From Bacillota bacterium (GTDB lineage: Bacteria > Bacillota > Clostridia > Acetivibrionales > JAEXSP01): DNA of 43,392 nt. The stretch spans positions 1 through 43,392 of the forward strand of contig JAEXSP010000033.1 in the NCBI GenBank assembly GCA_023453795.1. The letters run 5' to 3'. The number at the start of each line of letters is the position of its first letter. The stretch's first letter is position 1. Of this stretch, positions 9,801 through 19,014 are shown one piece after another. Under the pieces are notes generated by a model. It had not been told where the DNA came from and made no database searches. It saw only the letters and a list, made by a program, of their open reading frames with translations. Position numbers and translations under genes: made by a program.

Positions 9801-12800
9801 ATACTTCGGAAAGCTCAACGGCACCACCTCCAGCCGTGTTCCCGTGATAACCAACGGTACTTTCAGCCCTGTGCTGGAGTTAGGCATCGGACTTGCAGTA
9901 GGAGTAGGACGAGAATTCAAATCCGGCCCTCTTAAGGCCGGGCTCTACGTTGAAATGCTGGCAATTTTCGAAGGCGTATTAGCCTGGTTCCATCCCAATG
10001 ATGCAGCTCAAAAGACAGAAATGTACTACTGGACAAGAGCTGTTGCAGGGCTCATCGGTAAGCTCTATGGCTGTGTGGATTTTAAAGTTATCAAGGTATC
10101 CGTAAGTGTGGAAGCTTATGCAACCGTAACACTGGTTCTGGAATCCTACCAGCCGACTATTGTAGAACTTGATGTAGGTGTAGAGGTCAAAGCTTCAATA
10201 AAAATTCTTTTTATCAAAGTTAACTTCAGCTTCGGAATTAATCTCCATGAATCCTTTACTATTGGAGAAAAAGGCACACCGCCGTGGATTACCGCAGCGG
10301 GCGGAGCCGGACAGCCTTCGAATCAGCTCACTTCAAACGTACACCGTCCGCGCCGCCGCTCCCATTTTGAAACCAGAGCACTGTCCCGTTTGGACAACTA
10401 TGGCAAGGTACTTGGCCACAAAGCCTTCCTGTCGGACAGCTTGGCAGACAGCGGCTATAACCTAATATGGGATAGCACTCCTGTTTTTCCTGACGGTCAA
10501 GCCCATAATATTTCGCTAAAGCTTATTCCTGCTTTCACAATAGATAATATAGGGGTTCAATGGTCAGAAAGTACTGCAAACGGCGCTCCGTCTCATAAAA
10601 TTATTTTCATGCTGACCGCAGACAACGGAGTCAGTGCAGATGCAGTAGAACACACCGAGTTAAGGAAGGTTACTCTTTCCAATAATACAGCAGCGGCTGA
10701 TGAATCTGAAATAGCCCTCAACCTTCTCATTGAGGCAATGTTCCGTTGGTGTATTGCTGCAATGCAGATAGGACAGCAGGACGATATAACAAGCGGACAG
10801 CTTGAGTACCTTTACAACCAGCTGAATATGTACCAAACCTCAGAGCAAGGCTTCAACTTCAACAAACTCAGTGATTTTTTTGATAAGAATCTTATTTTCA
10901 CAATAAGCAGTATTCCTGCCGGTAACGACCCTAATGACATTGGAGGAATCTTCTTCCCAATGATTCCAACTCTGCAGTGGACCTCAACAGAGCTGGGCAG
11001 TATGGATTACAGCCAGTACAACCAGGTAGGCCCCACCTATGAAAAAGGTGTCAATGATTATTTCAACAAAATGCTTGTCAATCCCCAAACTGCTTCTGCT
11101 GCACCTTTTTCGGAAGATAACGGCGAACAAACAATATCCATGGCAAATTATATTTTCTGTGACTATTTCCTGATGATTGCCAGAACAGTTGTACAGTCTG
11201 CCCTGGATCTTTTATCACGCTATAGCTTTTCGCTGTCCTCCCAGGATTCACTGACCTCCATCGCCTCCAACCCCAGATTCAAGAAAATCCAGGTAAACTA
11301 TGCTGTCAAGGCAGGTGATACCGCTGCCTCTGCGGCACTGTTCTTTGGACTTTCTGCTGATGAACTGATTTATCTGAATCCTGATATTGAAAATCAATTG
11401 AAGGACTCGCAGCCTGGGGACACTATCACAGTCAGCCTGGGAATTACCCCCCAGTCCATTGCCATCACCAACCAGAATGTAGAGCTGACAGAAGCACTTT
11501 CTCTTGCAGTGGGCGCTATTTCTTATCAATTGGGCTCGGTTGAAACCCTCAAGAGCATTTCTGACCGTTTCCGTTTGTCCGAGGTAATGGATTTATTCAA
11601 CCCGCTTCCCGAGGGAATGCCCGGAATGTCACAAGACCCCTTGCTGCTGAAAACAGGCAGTATTATGTGTCTCAAGCAATATACCTATGCCAATCCTTCA
11701 GGTTTGTCCGTTGATCTTGCATCCGCCGTGTTTTATACCCGTTTGAAGGGTACTTCAGCGGAGATTGCCTATCAGCCTTGGTATACCGAGAATATAATTA
11801 CATTAAATCAGGACAAGCTTAAGACCTATAATGGAGTACTTCCGGAGGGCCTTGTACTGAATATCCCGGACGCCCTTTACAGCACCGTGCACACTCAAAC
11901 CTACACTACCCTTGCCGGAGATACGACTGACTGGATCGGAGCTTATTTCTCTCTTATGCAAAACTTCAATGCAGATAAAGACCCTTCGGGTGAATTCGGA
12001 GTATTCAACCAAGCCATAAGGACATTAAACCCCACCGGTTCGGGGCCGATTCTCCTGCCTCAAACCATGAATCACAGCATTGAGCCTCTTGAAACCTTGG
12101 ATTCAATTTGGCAGAGGTTTTTCATGAAAGATTTAAAAGCACTCTCGGATATGATTCAGGAACAGCAAGGACTGTTGGCTCCTCTGGCAATAGCAAACAT
12201 CCCCGATGTGAAATACGCTACTCTTAGCGGGGACACCTTGGCAAAGGTGGGAGCAGCGCTGAATATTTCCGTTGAGAAGCTTTCAGGCAGTATAGGTGTA
12301 TACTCTACCGCAGGTCTTTTCAAGTCTTCGGCTGAAAACCCTGTATCCATAGAAATAACAGACATTCCGAAAATGAATATGTCCGACCTTGTACCATTGC
12401 TTCAAAGCAGTGAAATTCACAGTCAGGTCAGCGGAATGCTGTCCAGATTCTTCCTGCATGGACTCCGGCTGCCTGCTCCCCGTAAGGATTCAGATGGAAT
12501 TATCGTCGCAGATGGTACAATGACTGGCCTTTGTGAGTTAACAGGACAGCAGGTCGCGGGTATAGCTCCTGACCAAAGCCTCAATCCTGAGGATATTAGG
12601 GCTGCAGTAAACTTTACCGAAGCAATTGAAAAACAGTGGGTAGCCTTCTACAATTCTTATACTGTCAGCGGTGATGATACACTGGATACATTGGAAACAA
12701 AGCATCCTCAGCTTCGCAGCCTTAATCCGGCTGTTCATCTGGAAGGCCGTTTAAATCCGGGAACCATTATTTTGACAGAACAGATTTCCAAGGATGACGA

Positions 12801-15800
12801 ATTAGGTCTTCAGGTAAAAATAAAGGAACAGAACCTCCGTGAGGGTTATCCAGCCGATACTCTTAAGCCTGTTTTCGTTGCTCCGCTTTCCCCAATGAAG
12901 CTCAGTGAGACAACACCAAAGAGCTATAGCTTCCAGCAGCATATACTCTTGCAAATGCCCGTATCAATCCCACTCCCCGGTGAGGATGGCAGCGCCGCAA
13001 TTACAGGTTCTCCCTCACTCTGGGTATTCCCCCGGGATTTAATCTACAGGGCGCAGAATACTGCCACATCCGTCCCCCCCTATCAGCTGAAATACCATCA
13101 GGGTTCTGTTCGTGAGCCTTCTGTTGCATTTCAGCAATATTCCTGGGGAACCATGTTGAAGATCAGCCTCTGCAAGGTGAAGCAGGGCCAAAAAGATGAG
13201 GTATTCCTGCCCGATACCTATGAAGTCAAGGGTGCGGACCAGACAGGACGCTATTTGCTTTACCAGCTTATTCAGGCACTTCCGGAAACAGATAATCCTG
13301 ACGACAAGCTATACCTGATGTATGACACAAGTGCTTCCAGTACTATACCCACTGGGCTGTCGGCAGATGCAGTTGATTTGCAAAATACCTATATTATCAA
13401 GACCAATCTGACAACAGAAACAGCCAGCGGCAAGCAGTATGGCATGATGGCCGAAAATATTGACACACCCTTGCAAGGTGAATATTTCGCCGCATTGGAA
13501 TGCAGCCGCCAATTCCTTCTTCTCCTTTGGGAATGCAGCGTAGTAGGCGGAGGCGGTTTCTATCTGCATTATTCGGACATATCCGGAAAAGGCCTGCCTG
13601 ACTCGGTATTTGACAACGACGGAAGCGGCTCAATCTGGATAACCTTCCTGCTGGCTTCCCAGTCCTCCGGCATCGCTCCTGACCGCAAGCTTTACCCCTT
13701 TAACAACTGTGCGGTTGTCGGTATCAATATTGACACATCAGCGGCAAATCTGTTCGCAGAAGCGGCTGACGGAAGCGAAACAGTTAAGCTACCCGCCGTA
13801 CAACCGGGAAATGCGGGCTTCACTATGACGATAGTAAACCCTGAAATCTCACAACCCCCTGAACCGGGTCAGTTAACCGCTCAAAGGCTTTACAGCCTGC
13901 TGGGTTACAAAATTACTGGGCAGGATAACGGCTTCGACACCAGTCCGGAGGCTACTCCAACCAGTCCAACTGAAATTGGTGACCCCGGTGAAGCCTTATC
14001 TGTTCGCGCCGCTCGCCGCCATGCCCGTCTCAAAGGAGTCATGGACGAGGTACCTACGGAAAACTGGCAGTTACAACAGGTTATCCCTGTTTCACGTTTT
14101 TCGGCAGTACATACATTGCCCGATAATCTGCCTCTGCCGTTGCCGGAAGATGATCCTTATGCCGGTATCAATCCGGATGCAAAGGCACCGTTATCCCTTT
14201 GGTTTACTGACGTCTTCGGGAATGTATCCTCAGGCTATTCCGGCGCAGACAGTAATGAAACCACAGAAGGACAAATTAGCCTGACAGTGGGCTATATGGA
14301 TGAGGTAATCGGCTTGGGAAAATGGCCGGGTGTCATCAATACTTACAACGCAAACGCCTCTTCTGACGGAAATGGAGCTGTTCTGGCAGTCCAGACAGCC
14401 TTCCAGCCCTCAACCTTTATGCCTGGAATGTCTCAGAGTATTGAAACTGCTAAAGCAATGATTAGTAAGCAGCTACAACGTTATACCTCCATCTATTATC
14501 AGATGTGGCAAAAGGATGTTGCTTTCGGCATTCGAACATCCCTGTCTCAGGCCCCGGACCAGAAGCCCGACCTCCTGACCTTCGACGGTACTCAGCTTCG
14601 CAGCTTCTCTTCCGCCGCCTGCATCTGGCTTACAGGGATGAACTTACTGGCTCAGGCCTTGGCAGATACAACGACTGCAAATAATATGGAGAAGCTATCA
14701 GCCTATTATGGTGTCAGTTATGCAGAGCTGGCCGCCAGTAATCTGGCATCTCAGGTAGCTGAGCTTTTCTCTGCTTCAACAATAGCAGCACCGGCATTCA
14801 TCATATTTGCCGAGGGCGATTCAGCGAACTCACTCTGCACAAAATTAGCGCTAAGAGGTATCCAAATAAGGCCCACAGACCTTCTGCTTGAAGCTGAAAA
14901 CCTTATATTGCCCATTAAATCAGGGACAACCTTAGCAATACCTCCACGTCAAGTCAACTTACCTGAACCGTCAATGTCGCTGGCAGATATCGCAAGCTTC
15001 TACAGGTGTACCGCAGGCGGCATTTCAGCTGCCAATGCAGACAAGCAGGGGCTGCTCAGAGTAAATACAGAACTGTACTACCAGGGACTTACCCTGACTG
15101 TTCATACAACCATTTCCGGCATCAGCCAGAGCTTCAATGACATTGCTCAAAGGTTTATTGACGAGTTGGGGGCTGATTCCCGTACAACCGGAACAGACAT
15201 AGCAATGGCCAACCAGTTGGAAGAAGATATTTTCAATGAAAATTCCGCATTCTCAGTTAACGATTATGTTGCGGGCGGCAGTGATACACTACAGGTCAAC
15301 GGCTCAGGTGCTGCAACGGAAGACTTGGTGCAATTGAACACCAATACGATCAATCTGTTCTATGCAGCAGCAGCCATATACTATGGTGAAGTAAGCTGCC
15401 CTTCGGATGGAAGCATTGATGAATTCTGCAAGGTCTACAACCTGACTCCTGAGCAGCTTTTCTACCACAACAGGCTTTTGGATCTGTCCTCTTCCTACTG
15501 TATAATTATTCCCGGAGCAGCTACGCTGCCTAAGGTTAAAGCCTCCGTCAACATTCCTTATTCGGCCGGCGCTCAGGACAGTCTGGAAACCATAACTAAT
15601 AAATTTGACCTTCCGGGAAATTCGGCAGATGAAAAAATGCTATGTCTGGCCCAGGCCAACATTAATATTCCCGGACTCCTTGCACCGGACAAAACAGTTA
15701 CCGTCGATCAGGTAACTGTGCAAACAGGCCCGGACGAATCCTTCAACAGCCTGCTCTTGAAATTCAAGGCTCAGGGTCATGAAATCAGCCTTAACCAATT

Positions 15801-18642
15801 GATAGCCTCTATAAGTAAAACTCCAGGTTATTTTACAGCCGGTGCGATTTATATCTGTCCTCCTGCAATGGTTCCGCTGGGTACTGAAGCTTTATCCCTT
15901 GAAGCACTTTCCCTGCTGTACGGTGTACCTGCCCTCACTCTTGCGGCCGCTAACTGTGCGATGCTGGGTATTATCCCCAAGGGTGTAACTCTTTCAGTTA
16001 CAACTTCTGGCTCAGAGGACGGACAGAAAACTCAAGTAACCTATTCTGTCACAACAACCGACATGGATACCCTTAACAGCATCGTAGCAAGGTTTAACGA
16101 CCAAACACCTACTTCATTAGAAGACATTGTACTTGCCAATCAAAAGGTGGGGCTTATTAAACCGGGCTCCGATATCCTGCTGCCTCCTAATACCGTTGAA
16201 ACCACAGTTAATATAGGCACTAACGGGCCCAAGTACCCTGCCGCTGTATTCCCCGTTACCGTTGCTGTAGAAATCAGACGTTCATCAGCCCTGATTCATC
16301 CTGACTTTGACACTGACGGGCCGGTATGCTTCGACCTTTCCCTAATCCCTCCACGTATCGAAAGAAAGGGAAACGAAAACGATCCGGCACAGCTGACAAG
16401 CTTTGCAGTTCAAATGCAAAATGCAATTCCCAACCTGTGGCTGGCAACAAGTAAGTCCGGAAGTGTCCTTGACAGCGGAACAGCCGCAAGAAGCGGCTCA
16501 GAACAGGAGCTTTGGGCGGTCTTCTTTGCAGAAGGCGGGATCAGCAAGGTCTGCGTTAAACGTGGAGTCAATTACCCATCAGGTTCAGTTAACTACTTCC
16601 CCCGCTTCTTCGCTCTGCGTCCCCTTTCCACAAGTCTGGCTTCGCAACAGGATGTTCAAATCCGTCCTTTAAATGATGACGGGACATTGGGAGAAACCGT
16701 ACTTGTAGATTTTCAGGGTATCGATCTTGAAGTATGGGCACGAAAATTCCTCAAAGACATAGAGCTTTTCCTGTCAGCAGTTTATTCCTCCCCTGTCTGG
16801 AAGCTGAACGGAGGGCAGCAAAGAACATGCCTTGACTCCATAATGTCCGCCAAAAAGTCTCTCTGTGAAGCTATATCCAACGGTATCGACTATGTACTGG
16901 ATACTCCCGTTCAGCTTCAGGAAGACGGACTTGACCCGGCTAAAGAATCAGCCAGAAAGCAGTTGGAGCAGCAGCTCCGGTTTAACCTGAGTCAAGCCTA
17001 TGCGAATGATGTAATACTTCAATTCGATTCTGAGGTAATATCACAGGGTTTCTCAAAGCCTGCAAGGCTTTGCGGACAAGCAAAGGCAGTCAGCCTGCAA
17101 GCAAACGGCGAGCCTTCAGGCTCAAAAACCAAGTTCAGTATTACCAATGCAAAAACCGCATTGGACTCGGGCAATGCCTATGTCAATTTCCTTTTAAATG
17201 TTGATAACGAGCAGCTTCAGCAATCCATCCTGCTCAACCTGAAATATGTCTTCCACGAACTGGAGTTTAACATTCAGAAGGCAGACGGTGTAGAGGGCTA
17301 CGAAGCCTCCAACTGGCTTTCCTTAATCCTTCCCATCGGGGAGGAAAATATGCCGGCCGGCTTCAGCATTGACCTCGGGCAATCGGTTATCCCCTTGCCG
17401 CTGCGTATTTACCCGGAAAACCCACAATTGGTTTCACAGTTGTCCATGCCGGATAATAAAACACCTTCCACCATTGCGGAAGCAGAACTTTGGAAATATA
17501 TTTTCTCCTATCAGCATCAGGATGCCGGTCAGGATACCCTCCGGCTGACAGTCCGTGTCAACGAAGGTGCCACAGCTGTCGGAATGCTCTGCAATGCAGA
17601 CTCCGAGCCGACTCTTTTGGAAACCCTGGGACAATACACCAATGTTTCTGAAAAGCTGTGGAATATACTTACACGTCTTGCAACCCTGTCGGGCAATTCA
17701 ACAGACGAGGCACTGGGCAACGCCGTTGCCACACTTGCTTCACTGGCAAACAATGTAGCCCGGAGCTGGAAGGCTCATTGGGCCGGCAATAACACAGAAC
17801 TCCTGAGTAATTCCCCTGATACCACTCAAATCTATGATTATACTGTCAAATTGAATCCAGACCCTCAGGGTATAAATTACTCCACCTTGACGCTAGGCTA
17901 CAATAACGCCAACCCATGGCCCGGGTCGGAGGTTCCGGCTATAACCTGTATAACGGCCGATTTTGTTGAAATACCGCTGACAGCCGGACAGCCGTCAGGA
18001 GGCACCTGTATATACACCTTCCCGAGTGGTACGGACAATCCTGTGTCTCTTAATGCGCGTCTAACCTTCCGTCTTGAGTTCAAGGGGCTCAATATCATCA
18101 GCCAGCAAAATGCACTTAGTTTGGCCGGTGTTTCAAGGAACAATGACATTTTCAAGCAGAATGATATAGTCATTCCAACCAATACCGCATTTGTCTTCCA
18201 GACTCCACAGGTAGGGTTTGCCGATGTAACCACACCTTTGCTATCCTGGGATATTCCGTTTACCTTTGGAGCATCCGGAAGCTTGGAAACTGCCATTCAA
18301 GGACTGCTGGAAAGCATTCTGGGCCCATCGGCGACTTCAAGGGAACTGTCTGTATCGGTTCAGTACGGCTATACTCTTGTATCGTCACCCGATGGCGAAA
18401 AGAAGCCTATTGTAATGCGCATGCCCGTGCTTTTCAAACCTCGCTTCCTGTATGATCCGTCTGTAGCAAATGAACTTGCAGCAGCACTCAATAGTTGGAA
18501 GCAGGCAAACAACCCCAATACGAAGGACGGATTCTGGAACTTCTCAGTCAATGTCTTCTCCAACATACCCGGAGCACTTCAGCTTCCGCTGCTGGAATTC
18601 AAGCAGCTTACAACAGGAATCCGGGCAGAAGCTTTAACCTGA
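6859..18642 (+). CDS. Giant 3927-residue beta-rich protein with LysM-like modules
   Basis: Starts at ATG after GAGGTG with good spacing, 38 bases after the hydrolase gene; a single uninterrupted frame of 11.8 kb. There is no signal peptide or transmembrane segment. Residues 1-1180 are continuous amphipathic beta-strand sequence with many Gly turns (DUF6603-like by memory, not verified). Residues ~1475-1530 are a recognisable LysM-like unit (YAVKAGDTAASAA, then LSADELIYLNP, then PGDTITV). Further degenerate units lie at about 1555-1611, 1678-1736, 1737-1825, 1931-1972, 2609-2700, 2705-2800, 2850-2892, 2898-2950, 2955-3003, 3011-3050 and 3058-3118, interrupted by a beta-rich insert at ~2000-2600. 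Residues ~3130-3927 are again beta-rich with a short helical stretch near 3320-3400. Canonical LysM binds peptidoglycan or chitin, but without a visible export signal here these may be assembly or structural modules. Function unknown. Confidence 0.88.
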   Translation: MTLDELYNQLFNAIQDNSIVLSSALRPELGFVLQALDISPSLVVSNAILSPPTASEVILQGSAVYRGNNCDATLTGKVQGEGYAFRLDLEVSVQNPWTLGSAFNNLPDTYIAQDATLARTTSYLNSTSITQPAFSASNPPPGMEDTVPSAGFTGYLNMDGLLNQYVDFLGSGPFPLEGTLLIINQDFPILSLKADVAGKSIDLGNSSIGRIFLRLSTHAESDALPAAYSGSTLEIVGSVAVGSTSPITLDISAILLQGNIRWVFDGKFEDYTEKLAQGLEPLAGFLNTTVAGLVAPPAIKALTSFYLKDIRVSIIPPDFSKGRFLPGIDFISGTVMTKDGWFPSIPFINISNVGVRWMINTFSTGSFISSCVFGNVIFGTAPNDTTFLINACLPDFIIQCTLAKDNEFDLGQVFGWFYGGSGPSTGLKVTDLRFVADPQQKTFKFQANMTTGYSLTFGNVTFSLEEMDLWVYYRQNNVSGGIRGTMLIRSKDYTPDNPQYLMDTGLWLSAGYNEDGAWLFEGGLIPGTTLDLVTLIAQFLGVDTPPEGLPVSITIEELVTSFDTGTKTFTLSGSVVGRLKLTNVLGNLDLSLTANVDIARLPKASDSQLALTADDDNMVLVGSIFGKFAVNKFYVGAGINLKEKESTYIFTIGYDKLSLTGTTAWIGDEQNRHQIINFTLQGITLGSMIEFFVNLVRPGSDYRLDPPWDFLNSIDLSKFTLTVDPKDSWVSLTYAVDLDLFFIDIKTIGIKYIKVNGQDSVRLVLTGRFLEENYTEGNELNWDVIDDPPPAVPGQGEQLLRLRYLGLGQHIMLQNAASFNSVSDVINALRDQMKPMEDTSKNPLAQPSGSLLTFNENSHWLIGLDITIMDMLSIAAVFNDPNIYGLVVSLSGPNAGSLAGFRFEILYKRITDDIGVYKAVFRMPEAFRQLQFGVVSITLGVVSVEIYTNGDFKVDLGFPKNGDFTDSFSLQVYIFIGHGGIYFGKLNGTTSSRVPVITNGTFSPVLELGIGLAVGVGREFKSGPLKAGLYVEMLAIFEGVLAWFHPNDAAQKTEMYYWTRAVAGLIGKLYGCVDFKVIKVSVSVEAYATVTLVLESYQPTIVELDVGVEVKASIKILFIKVNFSFGINLHESFTIGEKGTPPWITAAGGAGQPSNQLTSNVHRPRRRSHFETRALSRLDNYGKVLGHKAFLSDSLADSGYNLIWDSTPVFPDGQAHNISLKLIPAFTIDNIGVQWSESTANGAPSHKIIFMLTADNGVSADAVEHTELRKVTLSNNTAAADESEIALNLLIEAMFRWCIAAMQIGQQDDITSGQLEYLYNQLNMYQTSEQGFNFNKLSDFFDKNLIFTISSIPAGNDPNDIGGIFFPMIPTLQWTSTELGSMDYSQYNQVGPTYEKGVNDYFNKMLVNPQTASAAPFSEDNGEQTISMANYIFCDYFLMIARTVVQSALDLLSRYSFSLSSQDSLTSIASNPRFKKIQVNYAVKAGDTAASAALFFGLSADELIYLNPDIENQLKDSQPGDTITVSLGITPQSIAITNQNVELTEALSLAVGAISYQLGSVETLKSISDRFRLSEVMDLFNPLPEGMPGMSQDPLLLKTGSIMCLKQYTYANPSGLSVDLASAVFYTRLKGTSAEIAYQPWYTENIITLNQDKLKTYNGVLPEGLVLNIPDALYSTVHTQTYTTLAGDTTDWIGAYFSLMQNFNADKDPSGEFGVFNQAIRTLNPTGSGPILLPQTMNHSIEPLETLDSIWQRFFMKDLKALSDMIQEQQGLLAPLAIANIPDVKYATLSGDTLAKVGAALNISVEKLSGSIGVYSTAGLFKSSAENPVSIEITDIPKMNMSDLVPLLQSSEIHSQVSGMLSRFFLHGLRLPAPRKDSDGIIVADGTMTGLCELTGQQVAGIAPDQSLNPEDIRAAVNFTEAIEKQWVAFYNSYTVSGDDTLDTLETKHPQLRSLNPAVHLEGRLNPGTIILTEQISKDDELGLQVKIKEQNLREGYPADTLKPVFVAPLSPMKLSETTPKSYSFQQHILLQMPVSIPLPGEDGSAAITGSPSLWVFPRDLIYRAQNTATSVPPYQLKYHQGSVREPSVAFQQYSWGTMLKISLCKVKQGQKDEVFLPDTYEVKGADQTGRYLLYQLIQALPETDNPDDKLYLMYDTSASSTIPTGLSADAVDLQNTYIIKTNLTTETASGKQYGMMAENIDTPLQGEYFAALECSRQFLLLLWECSVVGGGGFYLHYSDISGKGLPDSVFDNDGSGSIWITFLLASQSSGIAPDRKLYPFNNCAVVGINIDTSAANLFAEAADGSETVKLPAVQPGNAGFTMTIVNPEISQPPEPGQLTAQRLYSLLGYKITGQDNGFDTSPEATPTSPTEIGDPGEALSVRAARRHARLKGVMDEVPTENWQLQQVIPVSRFSAVHTLPDNLPLPLPEDDPYAGINPDAKAPLSLWFTDVFGNVSSGYSGADSNETTEGQISLTVGYMDEVIGLGKWPGVINTYNANASSDGNGAVLAVQTAFQPSTFMPGMSQSIETAKAMISKQLQRYTSIYYQMWQKDVAFGIRTSLSQAPDQKPDLLTFDGTQLRSFSSAACIWLTGMNLLAQALADTTTANNMEKLSAYYGVSYAELAASNLASQVAELFSASTIAAPAFIIFAEGDSANSLCTKLALRGIQIRPTDLLLEAENLILPIKSGTTLAIPPRQVNLPEPSMSLADIASFYRCTAGGISAANADKQGLLRVNTELYYQGLTLTVHTTISGISQSFNDIAQRFIDELGADSRTTGTDIAMANQLEEDIFNENSAFSVNDYVAGGSDTLQVNGSGAATEDLVQLNTNTINLFYAAAAIYYGEVSCPSDGSIDEFCKVYNLTPEQLFYHNRLLDLSSSYCIIIPGAATLPKVKASVNIPYSAGAQDSLETITNKFDLPGNSADEKMLCLAQANINIPGLLAPDKTVTVDQVTVQTGPDESFNSLLLKFKAQGHEISLNQLIASISKTPGYFTAGAIYICPPAMVPLGTEALSLEALSLLYGVPALTLAAANCAMLGIIPKGVTLSVTTSGSEDGQKTQVTYSVTTTDMDTLNSIVARFNDQTPTSLEDIVLANQKVGLIKPGSDILLPPNTVETTVNIGTNGPKYPAAVFPVTVAVEIRRSSALIHPDFDTDGPVCFDLSLIPPRIERKGNENDPAQLTSFAVQMQNAIPNLWLATSKSGSVLDSGTAARSGSEQELWAVFFAEGGISKVCVKRGVNYPSGSVNYFPRFFALRPLSTSLASQQDVQIRPLNDDGTLGETVLVDFQGIDLEVWARKFLKDIELFLSAVYSSPVWKLNGGQQRTCLDSIMSAKKSLCEAISNGIDYVLDTPVQLQEDGLDPAKESARKQLEQQLRFNLSQAYANDVILQFDSEVISQGFSKPARLCGQAKAVSLQANGEPSGSKTKFSITNAKTALDSGNAYVNFLLNVDNEQLQQSILLNLKYVFHELEFNIQKADGVEGYEASNWLSLILPIGEENMPAGFSIDLGQSVIPLPLRIYPENPQLVSQLSMPDNKTPSTIAEAELWKYIFSYQHQDAGQDTLRLTVRVNEGATAVGMLCNADSEPTLLETLGQYTNVSEKLWNILTRLATLSGNSTDEALGNAVATLASLANNVARSWKAHWAGNNTELLSNSPDTTQIYDYTVKLNPDPQGINYSTLTLGYNNANPWPGSEVPAITCITADFVEIPLTAGQPSGGTCIYTFPSGTDNPVSLNARLTFRLEFKGLNIISQQNALSLAGVSRNNDIFKQNDIVIPTNTAFVFQTPQVGFADVTTPLLSWDIPFTFGASGSLETAIQGLLESILGPSATSRELSVSVQYGYTLVSSPDGEKKPIVMRMPVLFKPRFLYDPSVANELAAALNSWKQANNPNTKDGFWNFSVNVFSNIPGALQLPLLEFKQLTTGIRAEALT

Positions 18643-18657
18643 AATTCGGTATAAATA

Positions 18658-18702
18658 AAGAGTGTAATTTTACTTCAATAATATGAGGCAAAATACACTC
18701 TT
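18658..18702. repeat. Inverted repeat after the giant gene, possible terminator
   Basis: Arms AAGAGTGTAATTTT and AAAATACACTCTT pair over 13 bp with one bulged base, around an 18-nt loop, starting 16 bases after the giant gene's stop. There is no clear T-tract on the + strand beyond the second arm, so it is a weak terminator or a 3'-end-stabilising hairpin. It marks the edge of the accessory cluster. Confidence 0.5.
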
Positions 18703-18741
18703 AAATTTATTTACGAGAAGCTATACTATCTAAAAAAGGAC

Positions 18742-18763
18742 AAAAAAAACGCCCATAAGGGCA
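18742..18763 (-). terminator. Rho-independent terminator of the PspC-domain gene
   Basis: Read on the - strand: stem GCCC-TTAT-GGGC followed by G-rich closure and eight T residues, 18 bases after the stop of the PspC-domain gene. The stem is short but the T-tract is strong. Confidence 0.7.
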
Positions 18764-18780
18764 TTTACATTAACTATTGA

Positions 18781-18978
18781 TTACATCCTTGGAGGCTGAG
18801 GAATAATTGCCCAGGCTACCACATACGCTATAATTCCCGGCACAAAACCGCTCATGATTGTTCCAAGTCCCCAGATAAGCCTGATAAGTGTTGGATCCAT
18901 ATTAAAGTATTCACCCAATCCACCGCAGACGCCTCCGACTTTTTTATTTGTATCTGACAGATATATTCTTCTATCCAT
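18781..18978 (-). CDS. Small PspC-domain membrane protein
   Basis: 65 residues. The N-terminus (DRRIYLSDTNKKVGGVCGGLGEYF, here split as DRRIYLSD and KKVGGVCGGLGEYF) followed by DPTLIRLIW is the PspC signature, and one hydrophobic segment (GFVPGIIAYVVAWAII) crosses the membrane. PspC-type proteins in Firmicutes are small inner-membrane proteins linked to envelope stress and to regulators that sense it. The start is fixed by AGAGGGG eight bases upstream of ATG. A consensus promoter with a palindrome in its spacer lies directly upstream, so it is probably expressed alone and under control. Confidence 0.9.
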   Translation of the reverse strand: MDRRIYLSDTNKKVGGVCGGLGEYFNMDPTLIRLIWGLGTIMSGFVPGIIAYVVAWAIIPQPPRM

Positions 18979-19014
18979 CTAAAATCCCCTCTTCGTTCTT
19001 AAATAATGTTATTT

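Noticed and set aside
1..18642. Contractile injection system, Tc toxin or prophage identity for the giant cluster
   Set aside because: No sheath, tube, baseplate, AAA ATPase, terminase, capsid or YD-repeat protein is visible; LysM-like modules alone are not enough.
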